Assembly (NCBI GenBank): GCA_037447655.1
Contig: JBBHKE010002218.1
Coordinates: 35,783 to 99,782, forward strand
From: Zygnema cylindricum
Taxonomy: Eukaryota > Streptophyta > Zygnematophyceae > Zygnematales > Zygnemataceae
DNA: 64,000 bases
Reading direction: 5' to 3'
Within the stretch, counting starts at the first letter, position 1. Each line of letters starts with the position of its first letter. Positions 33,520 to 45,367 of this stretch are shown here, one piece after another. Below the pieces are notes generated by a model. That model was not told the origin of the DNA, searched no databases, and saw only the letters and a list, made by a program, of their open reading frames with translations. The position numbers and the translations under genes were made by a program.

Positions 33520-34559
33520 GAGTTTGCTACCGAACCGGCCCCAAAGGATGGAATGATAAAACCGTATTCCAGCAATAGAGAGAAGAGCCGATGTCTTACC
33601 AAAGAAACTGTGATGGACGTGAGTAAGTAATCTTCCTCGACAATTGTGGAGGGCACAATAATTCCGAGGAGTTGAGCTGAGTATTACTTACCAAGAGGAC
33701 AATTCTCCATTCTTTCCCTCCGTGCGCGACTCACCTTGTGCAACCTGTTGATTCCTTCGTGATTTCTAAGATTAAAGAGGTTTGGTCTCGAAAATGGGAG
33801 GATTGGAAGATGAACGGGATCGAGAATCATGCGTGGTCCCATCCGAGTGGCAAGGGTTGGTTTGGAAAGCTACTCGGGCCCGGGAAGGCTTTCTTCCTGA
33901 AGTTGGCTAACGATTCAATTCGCGAAGTCAACGCAATGAAGGACAACCATGAGATGGGTTACGCACGTAAAGCTATGATTTAGTGCGGATTGTCGTCGAA
34001 GGACAGGAAATGGGAGGAGAAAATGCTCACCCCAAATTTACAAGTCATCATCATAAAATGGCGATGCTATTCTGAAGGCGATGAGGTGCCAATTCCTTCT
34101 AAAGTGGCACGAGATTTTGTTCGAGGCATTCAAGATGCCGACACTTGGGAGGATGAAGTCCTTGATGACGTTGATGCTGAATGGGAGACCGAAGATTTTG
34201 AGTCCTTTCATAGAGAAGTGGTCTAGTTTGTGAAGTGGAGAATCATGTTTAGCATAAAATTATAGAAATCCATTTTTTTTTATTTTTTTTTTAGTAGTAG
34301 TTTTGAATGGTTAGTGTGGTAATTGTATTTAGCGTTTAACAAAGTATGTCGGGTAAATTTTATCCGTGATGAATTCAATACAATCGGTATCCTTATTTGT
34401 TTTTTATTTTGAAGTTTGTTATTCAAAATGATGAATGGAAAAAAGACTTCAATGACATTGTATGTTAGGGATGTTTTCAATGTGTTTGGGGATTTGTCGG
34501 TTACATGTTGTATTCCACGGTACACGACAAATGCAGTATATTGCTAAGTCAATTCTGGC

Positions 34560-34715
34560 AGTAAGACAGTTCTAGCGACAAGACAGTCTCATCGTTGAAG
34601 TGCAAAAATTCGGCACGATAATCCAACGACGAGAACGTCTCGTCGCTGAATGGTAATTTTGATAGTAAACTAAGTTTTACCATTCAGCGACGAAAATATA
34701 TCGTCGCTGAATGAT
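34560..34715. repeat. CGACGAGA inverted repeats, downstream cluster
   Basis: CAACGACGAGAACGTCTCGTCG and CAGCGACGAAAATATATCGTCGCTG are near-perfect palindromes. ACCATTCAGCGACG and CGTCGCTGAATGGT also form a larger inverted pair. Confidence 0.6.
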
Positions 34716-35814
34716 ACAGTTTTGTCCTTACTATAAATAGAAGGTATACATAGGCGTATTAAAAGGAATATCCCCTAAATTACTTGTGTGTGATGCACAA
34801 AATGCGAAGTATTTTCACAGAGAAATAAAATGTAATCCCATTTTATATTTTTCTTTCGAAATAGTAAACAAAACATCCACTTCTCCTCTTAAATTTGACC
34901 CGCCGAAATCAAGATCAAGAATCATAACTCATTTTTATTTTTTGTCTTTTCTTTTTTGATTTCGGCACTAAAAAGCCATTTTTTTTTAAATCTCGATATC
35001 AAAAATACCTCGGATCATAGTTTTTTATCATTGACAATTAAATTTATAAACAAAGCAAATTCATATGGAATACAAAAATATACACACACACATTAAAAAC
35101 AAAGACAATTATATGGATAACATAAAAGAAAAACATAACAACCAATTCCTTTCTTTTACATTCCTTTCACGGGGCACATAAGAATTGTACAAAAAATTAT
35201 AAATATACACATAGACCATAGCTATGTAAATGCACAGAGGTATAATTGAAAACGGAACTAACGAAATCGTATCTTGGAAAGATACCGAATTAAAAATCAT
35301 TGTAAAAACATATAACATTATTCCTTTCTAGATTTCTCCATATTGTAGTTGAATTTGTCAATTGTGAAGTTAAAAACCAAACTCAACAAACATCTATGCT
35401 ACTCCTACCCTCCATCTTTTATAATCTCTCCTTTTTTATTTCCCCTCTCCTCTCTCACCTCTACTCCCTTCCATTCCTCGCCTCCCTCTTTCTTCTCCTA
35501 CCTCACTTTCCCCCTCTCGTTCAAAACTTATTATTTTATACTTTAATGGTAATGCAAATTTTTTCCATATGTAGAAGGAATAATGTGTACGTCACATCTG
35601 CAAATAAGACAAAAAAAAGGAACCAAAAACAAATTAGCATCCACAATGAAAATAATAAAAATGGAAGCAAACAAACAAATAAACCACTATAACAAAAAAG
35701 ATACAAGGGGGAGAGGCAGATTGAGAGAGAGGGAGTTAAGGGTAGAGACATAGAACAAGAGGGGGGGAAGGGAAATGGGATAAAAAAATAGGGAGAGAGA
35801 GGGATTCACGGATA

Positions 35815-35950
35815 GAGAGAGGCAGATTGATAGGGAGAGAGGGGGAGAGGCAGATTGATAGGGAGAGAGGGGGAGAGGCAGATTGATAGGGAGAGAGGGG
35901 GAGAGGCAGATTGAAAGGGAGAGAGGGGGAGAGGCAGATTGAGGGAGAGA
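35815..35950. repeat. 28-bp minisatellite in purine-rich tract
   Basis: Nearly five copies of a 28-bp unit beginning GGCAGATTGATAGGGAGAG, inside a larger GA-rich stretch 35700-36200. The long minus-strand frame here is Leu/Ser/Pro repeat from this composition. Confidence 0.8.
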
Positions 35951-36911
35951 GAGGTAAGGGTAGAGAGAGAGAAGAGGAGGGGGAGAAGGGAAGGGGGATA
36001 AAAATATAGGTGGAGAGCAGATTAACAAATAAGGAGAGGCACATTGAGAGGTGGAGAGGGGGAAAGGAGAAAATAAAGAGAGGGCGGTAGAGGTAGGGAG
36101 AGAGGAAGGGGGGGGAGGGGGAGGTGAAGCAAACCTATGGGGAGACGAGGAGGCAAGGAATATGGCGAGGGAGAGCGACACGCAAACCGGAAGAGGGAGC
36201 GCTATTCACCATAGATTCAGGGAGATATGGAGGAGACTAGGTGGCTGGATGAAGAAATGGCGGGTCAATATGGAAGAAAGCGCGCTTAGTGAGAGGTAAA
36301 AATGATATGACGAATTTGTGAGTCAAAAAAAGAGATGGATAAACGATACGTAGAGGCATATAGAAAGAGTGAGGGGGGAAAGTGAGAAATATGGATGGCG
36401 TAAGGAAGGGAAGTATAAGTGGAACGCTTGCGGTTGCGGAAATGGAATCCATGGATGAAATGTGGAACAGGCGGCGAAGCTTTCGCATGCTTCCTCGTGA
36501 ACGAATACAAAATTTGTCAAAATGACAAATTTTGCGTCAAATCCCACCAAAAAACGGTTGGTTGTGATTTGCCAAAAACGGATCCGTTTTTTTGTGGACT
36601 GTCCGCATTTGGCGTTTCCTCTCCCCAAATATCACCAACGCCAAATATTGTTATTTTATTCTATTAAATACAAATAATAACTTTAATTAAGGGTTTATTT
36701 GGCACATCGAACCCGTATTAACATAAACGTTTACCTTATTTTGTGATGGACACCATATTATAATAGACATTTATACTAAATGGAACCATTTTCACCTTAA
36801 TACCATAGACTTTTACGGTAATTGAACCATAACCATAAAATAGCATTAATAATAACTATAAATTCTTACAAGGAACCTAATTGGAGTTGAAGCTGTATAT
36901 ACCTAATATAC

Positions 36912-36971
36912 AGTAACACGCTGGCGCAACATTGCATTCCGAGTAACACGCTGGCGCAACATTGCATTCCG
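36912..36971 (+). repeat. 30-bp tandem duplication
   Basis: Two exact copies of a unit starting AGTAACACGCTGGCGCAAC. Confidence 0.9.
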
Positions 36972-37341
36972 TTACGTCCATTTACTGAAAAATATGACTT
37001 TCCTCAAGCGAATATGTGTGACGTTCACACAGTCGACCATGCGGTTGCTGGTCAAATATATGCGAACGTAATATTTTACGACCCGGATTGAACCCCTTTT
37101 AAGACCGCACATTCTCATGCGTCCGCGGCTATTAAACATAATGAATTGTACCTATTTACTTAAAAAGGTATCATTTTGTACTGTCTGACAGTGTCCGTAT
37201 ACCACACTAATTAAATGATGACGTACCTGTTTTGTAATGGTACCAAAAATTAACCAACAGAGAAAGAAAATAATATGATGAACTACAATGAAAAAAAAAG
37301 GAAGGAACTTAGCGCACACTGGCTAATAGCGATTGGGTAAT

Positions 37342-38542
37342 TGCTTCAAGCATAAAGCTAAGAGCAATCTACGGTTTGTCATGGCATGTACATACTCTAC
37401 ATGTTAACGTTGTCTTGGATCTAGACCGCATCATACTAGGAAAGTTATAAAATATCGTGTTTTTGCATTGTATCGGCGGTAAAATTCGCATCCAAAAAAT
37501 ACATTTTCTCCCTTATGTATCGAATGTGATGTGTCACGCTGTACATATACAAATTTGGTACCAAGAACACTTGGTAACGTTATAAAATAATGTCCGTGGC
37601 CTCGTCTTTTAACCGATGAACCTATATTAGTATTAATAACTTTATTTTTTGTCTTCTACATGTACAAATAACCATGTAAAAAATAGGTGTAAAAACGTTA
37701 GGTATGTCCTTATTCACAAAATAATGGCGTTATTGTACCATTCAATTCCTTAAATTTGTTAAGGATAAAAACAAACGTGATGTGGTATAAACAATTTAAA
37801 AACTTGCTTAGTTTTTTTACTGTTTTTCGGAACTTGATTCGAACCAATGTAGCGACTTGCGCCGTCGCATTGTCTATTGATATCATAGTAAATTTATCGA
37901 GTCTTATTTTACTCAAAAGCATAAGAAAGTGTTAATAACACAGTTTAAACAAGTGGCACGAAACTAACCAAAAACCTAATTTAGTGTAGTTGATTTTCAT
38001 AAATTATCAACTTTATTTTGTTTAACTTCGGTAATTGATGTACTATGTAAATTATGAAGGTTCCTAGATTAGATTACTTATATTATCATCTACAAATGTC
38101 GAAGAAATATATAAATAATGCGCTAATTTTATGAACCTTTGTTTATAACTCTGGATTTATTATGAGTATGTTAGGTATTTTTACATTTTTCACTTTCAAA
38201 TGAGCCCAAAGGTTTATTTCGATTCACAAATTTCGGAACAAGTCTCACGATACATTGTTCTATTTCACCCAAAACGAAATCGGAACTCATTGAATGTACG
38301 TATAATCCGCATTATTGTCATTGCAAAGCATTGGGAAATATTTTGACAAAATTTTCAAAAACATTTTGTAACTCCCATCGTCAACTACGTTATTGGCATA
38401 CGAATCAATATAAACTTAATAATCACCAACATTTAAAAACATTTTAAAAGAAATATGTGTGTTCTAGGAAATAAGTTTAACTCAAACTTGGAAAAGCAAA
38501 AAAACATGTTAAAATTGATTGTTAGGTACACAAAATTAGGTA
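37342..38542. other. AT-rich DNA, no gene seen
   Basis: 1.2 kb with no frame over about 70 codons, no RNA gene and no recognised transposon end. Confidence 0.6.
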
Positions 38543-38749
38543 CACCTTGAATCGTTATTAGCGACTTAGCGTATAGAAATTATTAGTGTAAAGAAAAAAT
38601 TAGCGTCATTAATTATAATTTAGTGACAGGAGACGTGGCAGATTATGGTACACGTCCTTAAATAGTGTAATTTATTATATTTAAGGTATCAATGTCAAAA
38701 TTTTGGGGTGCCGATATAGCGTACATAAGGCTAATAACGATTCACGGTG
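38543..38749 (+). mobile_element. Short CACCT MITE
   Basis: 207 bp, CACCTTGAATCGTTATTAGCG to GGCTAATAACGATTCACGGTG, TA-flanked. It is a close copy of 27752-27950 with a small GACTTAGC insertion near the left end. It abuts the edge of family C copy 3. Confidence 0.85.
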
Positions 38750-39358
38750 TACATATCGGCCTTCGAACACAACAATATAAATAACAAGCCCTGGAGTGCG
38801 GACTGTCGTTTAGGAATCTTAAAATTTTGGCCGTCAAGTTTGCAGTCCACCGGCTGTTTTTCAAATGTTTCCGTCTCCTACCAAACAAACACAGTATACG
38901 GTTTAGACAACTTCTGCGTACGGAAATCTTGTCCGCATCTGCTTTTTAGATTTTACAATACGTCATGTTTTGTAAATGTCGTCTTTTGGCACGCCGGTCT
39001 GGTCTTTGTTGGACCGTGAGACTTCGCACTTGTGTAAGGACGTTCTATACTCGAAAGCGAGCGTTGCCACCGTGACGAAATATGATTGGTTAGCCATAAT
39101 CTTATCACTTCCAAAAGTCTCGTATTCTGTCATCATTCGTCAGTACTCAAGTGTCATCACACGTCATCATCCTTTGTTCTTTTTGACTTTCTTTTTTGAT
39201 ATTTATTGCATTTCCAGTACAGTTCACAGTCTTTCACGTTGATTGTTGCCAGAAGGAAAGATTAAGACGTAAAAGTGTTCGGCATGCGACACGTGTCATT
39301 ATGTAAAGCTAAGATGCAAATATAATAGATTCGATATCTCCCTTAGATTCAACCAGTA

Positions 39359-39890
39359 CACCGCCAATCGTTATTAGCGTGTAAGTTTTTATAGCGTATA
39401 AAAATAATTACCGTGGTGTACGCTATTTAAGATTTTTGGAAAAAATCATACATTCTAATTGTTTGGTCATGGTAATTTGGATCTTTGAAAAAAAAAATGT
39501 CGGTCGCAAGCATGCTTACACTAATATAGGTCTCCGTACATAATCTGACAGATTGTACATAAATCGTACATTCACACGGTCGAAACGCGGCTGTCGGGCG
39601 AATATGTGCGAGCGGGATTTTTTACGACCTGGTTTTTTTTCCTTTTTAGAACGCACATTCTCATGCGTCTGCGGTTACTAAAACAAATTGATTGTACTTT
39701 TTAAGTTGAAAAGGTACATTTATGTACGGTATGACACTGACCCTACACCACTCTATTTAAGAGACAACGTACTGAAAACAACCCTAAACAGAATAAAGAA
39801 AAAAATAGAATGAACTACACTAATGGAGAATAAAAATAAAAAAAAGCGGGACGGAATTAGCGTACACAACGCTAATAACGATTGGCGGTG
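39359..39890 (+). mobile_element. CACCG MITE, pogo-derived (A1 type)
   Basis: 532 bp, CACCGCCAATCGTTATTAGCG to CGCTAATAACGATTGGCGGTG, with TA on both sides. Same internal landmarks as 25759-26312. It lies inside family C copy 3. Confidence 0.9.
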
Positions 39891-39895
39891 TAGTA

Positions 39896-40514
39896 CACCG
39901 CGAATCGTAATTAGAGTAATGAAAAAATTAGAGTAAAAAAACAAAAAGAAACAATTAGAGTAATTGACGCTAATTTATGTGATAGAGTTTTTTCAACTGT
40001 GAAGTTTACTCTAATTTATTTAGTAATTCTATATTGGGTTATGTCGGCGATAATTATGTGCGCGATAATTATGAACACTAAATTACGTAGACGTGCAAAA
40101 TGTGTCAGTCCGGTATAGAATTGACGTCATTATGACGCTAATAATATTTGTCGCATTCGAATGTCAGTTAATGTTCACACTGACGACGATGCTGTCGACG
40201 GACGAGAGTTATGCGAACGGCTTTTTTTCGATGTGATTGATTTTTTTGTTTAGTGCGATTTCACGTGCGAGCGCGATTCTATTAACTCATTTTTTGTACC
40301 TTTTTACTTATAAAAGTACAATTTTGCACGGTCAGACGTCGTCCGTATTCCACACTATTTAAATATAACCTATATTAGAATTTTTTACGCTAATTAAACC
40401 TCACCTAAATTAGAATAATGAAAAAATTAGAATCGATTGCTCTATTTGATGTGATAGAGTCGAAATTTCGAGCGACCGAATTAGAGTAATTTACTCTAAT
40501 TACGATTCGCGGTG
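39896..40514 (+). mobile_element. CACCG MITE (A2 type)
   Basis: 619 bp, CACCGCGAATCGTAATTAG to CTCTAATTACGATTCGCGGTG, TA-flanked. TAGTA alone separates it from the A1 MITE on its left. It matches 26320-27386 in inverted orientation. Confidence 0.9.
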
Positions 40515-42020
40515 TACTGTAGAAGATTTTTTTTGCTTGTCACTGCGAGAATCAAGCTGCTCACTAAATCCGCCTCTCTGTACCAGCTCACAGAAAAGGA
40601 CAAAAAATGACAGTACGTATCAAAGTATCATATCGTTCTTTGCTTCGGAAAAAGATAAGAATTTAAAATCCTAGAAGATCCTCCTAAATCCGGAAGCCTA
40701 GCCCAGTTTGTCGCTTCTGGAGCAAGCTGGAAACAGAGGGAATTCCGTACAAAAAATTGCCATGTGAATTTCGCCGGTCGTTGATGACGTGTTATATGTC
40801 CTTTGTTATCGACCTTTCCCTAAAGGACGATTTTACATTTGTCAGTTCAGTTCACAGTTTTAAGTGTCGATCGTTGTTGCAGTCAAAGTACCAAACCAAG
40901 AAATTTGCAACTCTATGGCCGATACCGTACAGTACTTTACTGTACCTTTTTTAAAGGACAAAGCAACCTTCCAGATTTGATTCCTTGAAATTCTGCCTAT
41001 CGTACGGAAAAAGCTCTACTTGCCCATCTGTCACTGTGGAATTCAAAGCTCCTCGCCTCGTCCTTTCCGCCTCCTTATTCCAGCTCACCCAAAACGACAA
41101 AGGACTTTTGCAGCAACATCGTGAAAAAATAAGATTGCAAAAGCCGACATTTCTATAAAATCTTGGCTGGCCAGCCACTTTTGTCGCTTTCTGAGTAAGC
41201 TGGAGACACAGGGATATTCCGAACAATAATTTACCCGACCAGAAATTTAGGGCTGGTACACCTGTTCTCGCCGTGCAAAAAGACAAAGCATTAATGACAC
41301 GTATTGGGAGAAGCTTTGTTCGTTTAGCGGATGTTTCTCCAAGCTCGCAGATGTCAGAATGTCACGACTTCTCCAAGTGACAAAAAGTTTGTGAGTGACG
41401 TAACGTTCCAAAATAACTGGAATAGCAGTTGCCAACACAGTTTTATAATTTGTTATTTCCACCAATCATATCGCATGTTTGGACAACCTTAAAAATTAAT
41501 AAATTATGTCCCAATATTTTCAAATAACTGTTACATGCAGTACGCACTGTATTCCCTTAAGTCCGTGCATAATTCTGAAAATTCCAATAAATTATCTTGA
41601 CCAACACGGCAACGCCAAAAATCACAGATGACTCTTTCACGAAAACTGTATTCGCTTGTTTCGTAAAATTCGTAATATAGTATTCGTTAGTTTACTCCGT
41701 GCGTTTTATGCGCATAGGACATCTATGCCAAAAATCAAACATTCAAATGGCAAACGCATTTTACATTGCTGTCGGTTTCGAATGACACGTGGATATCCGT
41801 ACGAAGTGACCTGTGACGTCTTCCCAGCTCGCCTCTCTCCTCCTCGATCTTGCCTGGTAAATGTCGTCATCTGGGAATCGAACCTTCCTCGGACTCTCCG
41901 TCATTTGACCGTCCTGCAGCTTCCATGTCCGTACAGTTACACGCTTTGTCGAAGTGCGTTCTTTTCACTACAGTAATTTACTTTTTTCGCTCTTCTCGTC
42001 TCAAGTTCGAAATACCGCTA

Positions 42021-42225
42021 CACCGTGAATCGCTATTACCGTCAATGACTCTAATTGCGGTACCCGTTTTTTACCCAGATTCTCAAATAGAATAAATAAA
42101 AACCCTTTAAAAAACAAATTAGAGTAAATTATTTCCTTCAAAACCCCCAAATTCCCAAATAGAGTTGATAACGCTATTTGTTTCATACGCTATCTATTTC
42201 TAAACGCTAATAGCGATTCACGGTG
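42021..42225 (+). mobile_element. Short CACCG MITE at the TA site of family C copy 3
   Basis: 205 bp, CACCGTGAATCGCTATTACCG to CGCTAATAGCGATTCACGGTG. Its flanks, read on the minus strand, are CATTTGGCGG-TA and TA-GCGGTATTTCGAA, the same target as the different MITE at 27752-27950. Its sequence matches 43705-43912. Confidence 0.9.
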
Positions 42226-43248
42226 TACCGCCAAATGACAGCTTGCCCAATCCCGTGAACTCCGCCCGTTAGTACGGATCACACCTCCCTGCGTTTTTGC
42301 TACTTTGTCGTTATGAGCCGTCAAAAGCGCCAATCAAACCGATTCCAGGTACACTTTTCGAGTCGTTTGTGCGAAATATGAATGCACTCGTACGGATGGC
42401 GTTCTTCTCGAAACCTTCAGGCTTCATGAGTTCACATCGATCTCTTTGCCATTAATCCGTACATCATAAGCTCCAAAATCCAACGGTCGGCCGTCCACCT
42501 CCTAGACTCCCACCGATCTTTCTTCGGGGAGAAGTATATATCGGCAATATCCTTTTTTTTCTTCACCACACGACGCTTCATTACTGTACCATTTGCGGTT
42601 CGATAACTGATAATATCGTTTTTTTTTATTCATCGCGATTCAATTACCAACATGAAATTGTACATAGAATCATAGATACTCCGTGAATGTTGCAATGCGT
42701 GTGATCTGCTATATAATAGTTTGGGAATTGCTAATCGCAGAGACGATTTTTGCTGCGCGCAGATAGTTGTCAGAAATTGTACATTTGAAGTACAATTTCG
42801 TACAAGCTACGTACCTTTAATTTCAGATCTGACGGTCAATCCGTCGAACAACTTTGACTGGCGGAATATTGTACCGGCGGTTAAAAAAGTGTCGCGCTTG
42901 CAAACTTCGACCGTCATAAAAAAAAAAAAAAATCACACGGCCGGCGCAGGTTTACTGTAACCAAACTGCGGCAGCCACATATAAATAAAATGGCTGCGCG
43001 CAGATAGTTTACTGCAAAAATGAAATCAACTCGCGAACCGTTACATTGAACTTGGACACATATTAAAGGACGACGTACAACATGTGTAAACTCGCACGAA
43101 ACCAAATAAACTTCGTACAAAATAAAAATGCGTACCCGACTACCCGCGTATAAATATCGATGAAACTAAAATGACACGTCGTCACGTCCACGGTGGACGT
43201 GACAACGAGTTGATTTCATTTTTGCGGCTAACGTGAAGTGATAAACTA

Positions 43249-43462
43249 CACCGCCAATCGTTATTAGCGTGTAAGTTATTTTAGCGTATACGAATAATTA
43301 GCGTGGTTTACGCTAATTGGGAATTTTAAAATTTTCGAAGAAATCGTCTATTCTAATTAGGAATTAGGGTTTTTTTAGATAGTGTGGATAATACTATTTG
43401 AGAATAAAAAACAAAAAGCGGGACAGAATTAGCGTACACAACGCTAATAACGATTGGCGGTG
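43249..43462 (+). mobile_element. CACCG MITE in fold-back arm
   Basis: 214 bp, CACCGCCAATCGTTATTAGCG to CGCTAATAACGATTGGCGGTG, TA-flanked. It is inserted in the right arm of the fold-back element; the left arm is uninterrupted at that point. Confidence 0.9.
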
Positions 43463-43704
43463 TACCTGCGCGCAGCCATGTTAATTATATGTGGCTGCCG
43501 CAGTTTGGTTACAGTAAAACTGCGCCGGCCGTGTGATTTTTTTTTTTTTCATGACGGTCGACGTTTGCAAGCTCGACACTTTTTTAACCGCCGGTACAAT
43601 AATCCGCCAGTCAAAGTTGTTCGACGGATTGACCGTCAGATCTGAAATTAAAGGTACGTAACTTGTACGAAATTGTACTTCAAATGTACAATTTTTGACA
43701 ACTA

Positions 43705-43912
43705 CACCGTGAATCGCTATTAGAGTCAATGACTCTAATTGCGGTACCCCGTTTTTTTACCCAAATTCTCAAATAGAATAAATGAAAACCCTTTAAAAAA
43801 CAAATTAGAGTAGATGATTTCCTTCAAAACCCCCAAATTCTCAAATAGCGTTAATAACGCTATTTGTTTCATAACGCTATTTATTTCTAAACGCTAATAG
43901 CGATTCACAGTG
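43705..43912 (+). mobile_element. CACCG MITE in fold-back arm
   Basis: 208 bp, CACCGTGAATCGCTATTAGAG to CGCTAATAGCGATTCACAGTG, TA-flanked. The left arm has the empty site at TAGTTGTCAGAAATTG (about 42765). Same subfamily as 42021-42225. Confidence 0.9.
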
Positions 43913-43993
43913 TACCTACGCACAGCAAAAATCGTCTATGCGATTAGCAATTCCCTAATAGTTTTTGCACTTGTAAACCTAAGCGAAAAGCTT

Positions 43994-44984
43994 CACCGCC
44001 CATCGTTGTTAGTGTTAATAACTCTAAGGGTCAAGTTCCATCAGTCGTTTCTGTAATCGTACGGCCAACTCTACGGGGCGGGTTAATTGAGTCGATGTTC
44101 CATCACGAAGAATCTGTAATCCACGTGTTATACATTGAGTGGCACCACATAGGTTTTGACCGGATATTTGAAGTCATTTAAAAATCTTCACGCCGACAAA
44201 TTTCACTTCAAATCTTCAGTTGCGTACCGGATATTTGAAATCTTTTAAAAATCTTCACGCCGACAAATTTCACTTCAAATCTTCAGTTGCGTACTATGTA
44301 CTTGCGTACCAAATCATGATACGACAAAACTTTTGTAATTTCTGCAAACGCCAATCTTTTACGCCAACTCATTTTTTAGGGTTCGTGTTTTCGAACATGA
44401 CGAAAATCCTTTGTCGGAAATAGTGTGACGAAAGAAATTGCGCGACGAAAGACCGTTTCGAGATTACTTTTTTTAATTTTCAGTTGCATTTTGAAACGTA
44501 CATACCATGTGCAAATTTTGTCAATTTCCGTTTGTTTTCCATCGTGACACGTAGTTTATTTGTCCAGCGTGTCACGATTAACTTTTTTCTGTATCTGCCA
44601 ACCCCCCTCTTACAGGTACGTTGGCAGCTACAGAGAAAAACGAAGCAAAAACCTCGCGGATGAACAATTGACGGTCAGTATTACCTCCAAGACCTTTGGA
44701 GAGTATTGGCAAGATTCTCTGCAATGTTGTTTCGCGTATAAAGCGGTACGAATTAGTACGGATAGTCGCGGATTTTTGTTAACTACCCCACTTTTCGACT
44801 GATGGAACTTGACCCTAATTCTGTCGCAACTTTTTCTGGCCAAAAATCATAAAATAGAGTTAACACCGTTATTTAAGGAGGTGGACCAAAATCTGCCACG
44901 TCACCTTGCATACAATTTGTATTATTAATTCTAATTTCTCATTTACACCAATTTTTCTTCAACACTAATAACGATGGGCGGTTG
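43994..44984 (+). mobile_element. CACCG MITE interrupted by a Harbinger-type element
   Basis: CACCGCCCATCGTTGTTAGTG at the left and ACACTAATAACGATGGGCGGTTG at the right. Flanking TA is not preserved. Without the insert at 44028-44815 it would be about 200 bp, like the other short MITEs. Confidence 0.75.
44028..44815 (+). mobile_element. Harbinger-type MITE H
   Basis: 788 bp. Perfect inverted termini GGGTCAAGTTCCATCAGTCG and its inverse, flanked by TAA on both sides (44025-44027, 44816-44818). A 3-bp TWA duplication and G-rich ends are typical of PIF/Harbinger. A 68-bp tandem duplication (CCGGATATTTGAA... GTTGCGTA) spans about 44160-44293. Confidence 0.85.
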
Positions 44985-45184
44985 TTGTTTCCCAACGGCA
45001 AACCGGCCTAACAATCCCTTGTATACAGTTTTGAAAGACGAATTTAAGTACGCTTCATTACGTTATCCATTTGTACTTGCATTCTATTACTATATTATAT
45101 CGTACCTATTTATTATGCTGCGATATAAATATAGATTGGAATCAAAATATTGCCAATAATATAGCGGTCAAATATTAAAAACTA

Positions 45185-45367
45185 CACCGTGTATCGATAT
45201 TAGGGTTAATAATTATTTCGCCACTTAAAACATCTTTTCTCCGTACACACTTGTCCGGTTTTTAAGTTAAGACCGCCAATCGGAAGCTGAGAATCGAAAC
45301 TTCCAATCACAACCGTCATATCACCAATCGGACAAAAAAACATTAGCAATAATAACGATTCACGGTC
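45185..45367 (+). mobile_element. Short CACCG MITE, CGCCACTT subfamily
   Basis: CACCGTGTATCGATATTAGGG at the left; the right end is decayed (AATAACGATTCACGGTC). Internal CGCCACTTAAAACATCTTTTC and GACCGCCAATCGGAAGCTGA recur at 51555, 58139, 60625 and 63018. Confidence 0.75.

Larger units (their letters stand above)
31440..34225 (+). pseudogene. pogo/DDE-type transposase, split and broken
   Basis: An N-terminal block at about 31490-31830 includes VSTKITRLQIINWMIADC and ends near a donor GAA|GTAAGAG. A possible second exon at 32548-32706 ends TTTAG|GTAAGT. The catalytic part from 32990 has FNEDLVENMDETHLIVNMDN (first Asp), KYADVAGGGESMTLMVRLTG in another frame, RIEASMILFTNRGRNYP, then an intron (33266-33519). 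Next come VCYRTGPKGWNDK, FLDNCGGHN (second Asp), PPCATHLVQPVDSFVISKIK, and NPGK-like and YARKAMI motifs to 34225. Several stops and shifts break it. I recognise the pattern from DDE superfamily (pogo/Jerky-like) proteins by memory. Confidence 0.75.
30343..37341 (+). mobile_element. pogo-like DNA transposon, copy 2, about 7 kb
   Basis: Left terminus CACCGCCAATCGCTATTAG preceded by TA. The right end is degraded (GGCTAATAGCGATTGGG at about 37321-37337). The first 250 bp and last 350 bp (from about 36990: TCACACAGTCGA, TCTCATGCGTCCGCGGC) match the ends of the A1 MITEs. Between them lie a split DDE transposase gene (31440-34225), CGACGACA repeats and purine-rich arrays. The right boundary is an inference from MITE comparison. 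Confidence 0.7.
38752..42600 (-). repeat. Family C repeat, copy 3 (reversed)
   Basis: Minus-strand match to copies 1 and 2: GTTTGCAGTCCACCGG near 38840, GACAAAGG and CAGCTTGCTCC-like modules at 40700-41240, GGCAACGCCAAAAATCA near 41610, CTTCCTCGGACTCTCCGTC near 41882 and CACACCTCCCTGCGTTTTTGC near 42280. It is interrupted by the MITE pair 39359-40514 and the MITE 42021-42225. Confidence 0.7.
42723..43955 (+). mobile_element. Fold-back element with 9-bp target duplication (Mutator-like)
   Basis: Flanked by an exact 9-bp duplication TAATAGTTT (42714-42722 and 43956-43964). It starts GGGAATTGCTAATCGCA and ends with the inverse. The arms of about 310 bp (42723-43035 and 43215-43955 without the two MITEs) are inverted repeats of each other around a loop of about 180 bp. 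Long terminal inverted repeats and a 9-bp duplication point to the Mutator superfamily. No transposase frame is present. Confidence 0.85.

Noticed and set aside
33357-33656. Minus-strand 99-codon frame
   Set aside because: Lies over the CT-rich intron and catalytic exon of the plus-strand transposase pseudogene.
35687-36181. Minus-strand open frame of 164 codons, rich in Leu, Ser and Pro
   Set aside because: It reads through a GA-rich minisatellite with a 28-bp unit. The frame is open because of composition, with no motif.
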